Shown here: in pieces, positions 60,470 through 64,000 of the stretch
How the letters are laid out: each line of letters starts with the position of its first letter
Numbering within the stretch: the first letter of the stretch is position 1
Assembly: GCA_039817415.1 (NCBI GenBank)
Contig: JBCBVV010000020.1
Coordinates: forward strand, 38,523-102,522
DNA: 64,000 bases
Reading direction: 5' to 3'
Source of the DNA: JALEFZ01 sp039817415
GTDB taxonomy: Bacteria; Bacteroidota; Bacteroidia; J057
The notes under the pieces: generated by a model
Database searches by the model: none
What the model saw: the letters and a program-made list of their open reading frames with translations, nothing else
Told to the model about the DNA's origin: nothing
Position numbers and translations under genes: made by a program

Positions 60470-63463
60470 TTAGAAATTAGCTGTTACGTGGAAGTAAAAA
60501 CGTCTAGTAGAAGGGTATGGAGTTACCTCTACATTGTTGGCCAATACATTGTTACCAAAGTTGGACACCTCAGGATCGTAAGAGTTGTAGGTAAAGAAGT
60601 TCAATAGATTTCTTCCAGATACACCTACTTTCAGTCCCATCACATCATTGAAGGCAGAACGAGGAATGTTGTAGAACAATCCAATCTCACGTAATCTTAG
60701 GTAAGACGCATCTTCAATCCATGGGCTGGTATCTCCTGCAAACCAAGAGTTCAATCTGAAGGGTCCGTTTGGTGTTACTCCTTCTGGATCAAGCGTCAAA
60801 TCGTCGTAGTCCCAAGTAAGCTGTCCCAGGTCATACAATAGTGTAGACAGGTTGATACCGTCGCCACCTTGCTTCCAGTGGAAAAGGAAATTCAGATCAA
60901 AGCCTTTGTAACTCAATGTATTGTTCAACGACATATCAAAGTCAGCCTGTGCATTTCCATAAACAGCAAAGCCATCTCCTTCTGGGTCAAGGTCAGAACA
61001 ATCTGCATTTTCGCAATCGTCTGGGTTGATAGTTCCCACAATCTGTGTAGCAGACATACCTTCTTCAATTCTAAAGGTACCTAGTGAAGCAGCAAATCCA
61101 CCAATGTTAAAGGCAGGTACATCAAGACGAGTAACAGTATTGCGGTTTCTCCACCATCTTACATTTACATTCCAGGTAAAGTCTTTGGTTCTGGCAGCTA
61201 GGGCATTTAAACCTAGCTCAATCCCGCGATTTTCCAATGCTCCTCCATTGATGGCCTCACTAGAAAAACCAGAAGATGTCGGAAGCTGTGCATTCAGGAG
61301 AAGATCGTCGATAGTCTTGATATAGTAGGTAATATCAAGGGTGATTCTGTTGTCTAAGAATCCTAAGTCTGTACCAAATTCAAGCTCAGACTGTCTCTCA
61401 GGCGTGATTCCTGGGTTACCCAAAAGACCTGAAGTCTGAATACCTGGAAGCCCCCCAATTTGAGAAGGTGCCAGGATATTGGTGAATTTAGAACCAAAGG
61501 TTGGGAAACGGCTGGACTCACCATAAGCGGCACGTAGTTTAACATTAGATACTCCACTTACACTCCAGAAATCAAATTCGTGTAGGTTAATGGCCATATT
61601 AGCCTTAGGATAGAGGAACAATTCGTTTGGATCTCCATTGTTGGAGGACTTATCCGCACGAACACCTACGGTTGCTATGATTCTGTCTTGCCAGTTAAAT
61701 TCTTCCTGAATAAACAATCCTTTATCCTGCTGAATAGAACGAATCTGCTCAATACTCTGGTTACTGGCCTGATCGAGGTTTGTCTGTGAACCGTTCAAAT
61801 CAGTCGCAGTAGCAATGATTGTATTCTGATTGAAATCCAATTGCTGTACACCAACCTGAGTACGGAAACTTACGCCTTCAGTAGGATACAAATTGTAAAT
61901 CAGATATGCCTCCAGGTTAGAGTTGGTATTATTCGTTCTACCCCCAATTGATACACCACCCAAAGAGGCAGGATCGCGATAGAAAGAAAGATTAGGCGAG
62001 AAATAACCTGTTGTACGCAAACTATACTGGTCTAATCCCCCACGAAGGAAGAGCTTTACCTGATTCTTGTCATTCTGGAATACGCGAATAGATGCTTGCG
62101 CACCTCCAATAAATCGATTAATATTCTCTCTGTTGGTGATCTGATTTACAGTTTCCAACAAGTTTGAGCCAACAGTAGGGACAGCTGGGTAGTTTCCATC
62201 TTCATCGGGGAATAGGTTGAACCATGGCTGGGTGAAGGCTTGTGCATACCCAATCGTTGTATTGGTATTACCATTGTTAAATAGACCTCTGTCAGATTCG
62301 GAGTTCACATAGTTGGTGGAAACGTTGATCTCCAACCAGTCAGTTAGACGCTGATCCACATTTACACGGATAGATGCTTTTTCATAACCTGTGTTGTCTA
62401 CAATTCCATCTTCCGATTTGTAAGTACCCCCTACAAAGAAAGACGTCTTGGCATTACCTCCACTAAATTCTGCTCTCGTAGTAGACAAAAGCCCCGTACG
62501 GTTATACAGCTCAGCTTCATAATCATTGATCCCATTTTGAGCCACAAGGTCTACAGCATTTTGACCAAACTCTCCCAAAATGTCTACATTATCCCAATCA
62601 CGGCTTCCAAGTAGGCGAATGGGGCGGGTAAATCCGGTGGTTTGTGCCAATTTTACCTTGGTACGACCAGAACGACCTTTCTTGGTGTTAATAATCACTA
62701 CCCCACCTGCAGCACGCGCACCATAGATAGCCGCAGCAGACGCACCTTTCAAAATTTCAATTTTATCAATGTCCTCAGGGTCAAGGTCTGCAATACGGTT
62801 AGAAGCATCATCCTGGTTGGTAGATGCATTTCCACCACCTGCTGCTGCTGTTACGATATTAGTTCCCAAGGAAATGGTGGAATTGTCCAAGTAAACACCA
62901 TCCACAATAAACAGCGGCTGCTGATCACCAAAGATCGAGGTTACCCCTCTCAAACGAATCGACATCCCTCCACCGGGCGCACCTGAGTTGGCTCGGATCT
63001 CAGCACCTTTGAATTTTCCATACAACGCACCGTCCATGGTAGGCTGGCTGGTTACTCCTGTCAAAGCACTCGCATCAATCTGGTCTACAGAGTTGGCGAG
63101 ATTTGATCGCTTTACAGAGGTAGCAAGACCTGTTACCACTACCTCATCTAAGGTAGTTTCAAGATCCTGTAACGTAATGCTCAACTTACCAGAGTTGGCA
63201 TTGACTTCTTTTTCAAGTGTCGAGAAGCCAAAGTAGGCTATCAGGAGGGTGGCGGACTCGGAAGGAACACGCAGAGAGAACCCACCATTCTCATCTGTAA
63301 GTACCCCTAGCGCAGTACCTTTTACAGCCACAGTAGCACCGATCACCGGATCACCATTGCTGTCTTTTACATCACCGCTAGCAGTGAATTGTGCCCATGC
63401 TGTACCTGCATAGAGCATGCCCGCCGCAAGTAGCAGCAGCATTTTTGTAGCAAATCTGTTCAT
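60470..63463 (-). CDS. SusC/RagA-family TonB-dependent transporter
   Basis: 997 residues. Signal peptide (MLLLLAAGMLYAGTAWAQ), carboxypeptidase-regulatory-like domain (GDVKDSNGDPVIGATVAV), TonB-box-like LDEVVVTGL, then the plug with the SusC signature (IEILKGASAAAIYGARAAGGVVIINTKKG) and a large barrel ending RRFYFHVTANF. Paired with the SusD-type gene, it forms the classical outer-membrane nutrient importer. The substrate is unknown. The 537 bases upstream hold several dyads that may regulate it. Confidence 0.94.
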   Translation of the reverse strand: MNRFATKMLLLLAAGMLYAGTAWAQFTASGDVKDSNGDPVIGATVAVKGTALGVLTDENGGFSLRVPSESATLLIAYFGFSTLEKEVNANSGKLSITLQDLETTLDEVVVTGLATSVKRSNLANSVDQIDASALTGVTSQPTMDGALYGKFKGAEIRANSGAPGGGMSIRLRGVTSIFGDQQPLFIVDGVYLDNSTISLGTNIVTAAAGGGNASTNQDDASNRIADLDPEDIDKIEILKGASAAAIYGARAAGGVVIINTKKGRSGRTKVKLAQTTGFTRPIRLLGSRDWDNVDILGEFGQNAVDLVAQNGINDYEAELYNRTGLLSTTRAEFSGGNAKTSFFVGGTYKSEDGIVDNTGYEKASIRVNVDQRLTDWLEINVSTNYVNSESDRGLFNNGNTNTTIGYAQAFTQPWFNLFPDEDGNYPAVPTVGSNLLETVNQITNRENINRFIGGAQASIRVFQNDKNQVKLFLRGGLDQYSLRTTGYFSPNLSFYRDPASLGGVSIGGRTNNTNSNLEAYLIYNLYPTEGVSFRTQVGVQQLDFNQNTIIATATDLNGSQTNLDQASNQSIEQIRSIQQDKGLFIQEEFNWQDRIIATVGVRADKSSNNGDPNELFLYPKANMAINLHEFDFWSVSGVSNVKLRAAYGESSRFPTFGSKFTNILAPSQIGGLPGIQTSGLLGNPGITPERQSELEFGTDLGFLDNRITLDITYYIKTIDDLLLNAQLPTSSGFSSEAINGGALENRGIELGLNALAARTKDFTWNVNVRWWRNRNTVTRLDVPAFNIGGFAASLGTFRIEEGMSATQIVGTINPDDCENADCSDLDPEGDGFAVYGNAQADFDMSLNNTLSYKGFDLNFLFHWKQGGDGINLSTLLYDLGQLTWDYDDLTLDPEGVTPNGPFRLNSWFAGDTSPWIEDASYLRLREIGLFYNIPRSAFNDVMGLKVGVSGRNLLNFFTYNSYDPEVSNFGNNVLANNVEVTPYPSTRRFYFHVTANF

Positions 63464-64000
63464 AGAGTTAGTAGTTTGAATTCACAAACAAAAAATAGAA
63501 AATCAGAAATATATTAATTTACATATCTGTATTTTTCTACTTATCTTAACTTAACATTAAGAAATAATAAATGGTTTACAAAAATGAAATTCTTGCTATA
63601 AGAGAAATCTGATAATATGTCCGTCTGAAGATTCCTACCGCCTATATCAACGAATGGGGCTTTCGACTAGTAGCTTATGACGTATGTAGAATTCGCAAAT
63701 ACTCCGAAAATCGCAGTATTTGCCTACAAAAAGAGGCTTTTTTGACCATGAGCGAATTTCACCCTGAAAAACACGACGTTCGCATTTTTAGTGATATGAT
63801 AAACAATTACATTATTGCGATATGAACCCCAAAATATTTTGTATCAAAATGGGTAGATTATTTAAATAATAATCTCTTAGTAAGGAGAAACATTCATTTC
63901 ATTTGGTGGTACTTATTTATCTGTATGATTTCTAGCCTTCCTTGATCAACATCCTGTTCATACTGAGAGACGGTTTAGAATTATCATTTTTAGTTTACAG
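63464..64000. other. 537-base gene-free region upstream of susC
   Basis: No gene supported to the window edge. Features seen: a 9-bp-arm stem-loop at 63695-63723 (GCAAATACT / AGTATTTGC), then AAAAAG-AGG-CTTTTTT at 63728-63743; the palindrome CAAAATATTTTG at 63830-63841; and AGATTATT-TAAAT-AATAATCT at 63855-63875. ATTCGC/GCGAAT motifs recur around 63691, 63752 and 63779. No exact TTTG-N19-TAnnTTTG promoter was seen. Confidence 0.5.
63695..63743. repeat. Tandem hairpins upstream of susC
   Basis: First hairpin: GCAAATACT, then a mismatch and CG closing an AAAAT loop, mirrored by CG and AGTATTTGC (63695-63723). Second: AAAAAG, 3-base loop, CTTTTTT (63728-63743), which looks like a terminator on either strand. 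Together they may terminate a transcript from the left or form a regulatory leader. Confidence 0.55.

Overview
This 64 kb window is chromosomal DNA from a member of the phylum Bacteroidota. Several features point there. Four secreted proteins carry type IX secretion (T9SS) sorting domains, three of type A and one of the gliding-motility type B. There is a SusC/SusD pair, a second TonB-dependent receptor, a DUF4295 gene next to rpmG, a GWxTD protein, BshC of the bacillithiol pathway, and promoters that fit the TTTG-N19-TAnnTTTG consensus of the phylum rather than the E. coli one. The very large secreted adhesin-like protein, the choice-of-anchor V and Q proteins and the paired DUF5723/lipoprotein locus fit an environmental, possibly gliding relative (Saprospiria or Cytophagia-like), but the genus cannot be fixed from this window. 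I saw no tRNA, rRNA, insertion sequence, prophage or CRISPR array.

Layout. 0.2-4.1 kb: a T9SS-sorted choice-of-anchor V protein, a TIGR02757/DUF2400 protein, a PrsW-like intramembrane protease and a secreted nuclease/phosphatase. 4.2-7 kb: a WG-repeat protein, an ECF sigma factor overlapping a four-helix membrane protein, and a membrane-tethered methyltransferase-like protein. 7.1-10.3 kb: asnS, an FtsB/DivIC-type division protein and a MORN-repeat protein. 10.4-17.6 kb: a DUF5723 outer-membrane protein with a 700-residue lipoprotein partner, then a GT-C membrane protein whose TTG start directly abuts the stop of a beta-helix T9SS protein. 17.7-25.9 kb: rpmG with the small DUF4295 gene, a signal-less subtilisin with an overlapping GNAT gene, a YggS-family protein, an aldo/keto reductase, a beta-lactamase-fold serine hydrolase, and prfB with an intact programmed +1 frameshift.

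26-38.7 kb: an OmpA-family protein divergent from a second ECF sigma factor; that sigma gene overlaps a gene for a protein with one membrane helix, a long linker and a barrel-like C-terminus. Next come a PLC-like lipoprotein, a lectin-domain protein, a Tat-exported GH109-type protein, a membrane nuclease/phosphatase, an SDR-fold protein lacking the usual catalytic serine, and a TonB-dependent receptor. 38.7-52.4 kb, almost all on the minus strand: GT39, cyclophilin, the pspC-ywqK-72aa-ftsE operon, bshC, DUF445, GWxTD, rimO, ftsY and an HTH/DUF2975 regulatory pair with repeated operator-like sites. 52.5-63.5 kb: a CIA30-like protein, a 1466-residue gliding/T9SS surface protein, a small lipoprotein and a susCD pair.

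Most of the window is envelope biology: capture (TonB and SusCD systems), surface display (T9SS cargo), membrane sensing (two sigma-factor loci) and division, with housekeeping translation genes between. I found no convincing novel defence or mobile system. The less ordinary signals are the structured intergenic regions at 57.8-58.3 kb and 63.5-64 kb, the sigma/membrane-anchor pairs, the TAA-TTG gene junction and the DUF2975 operator.
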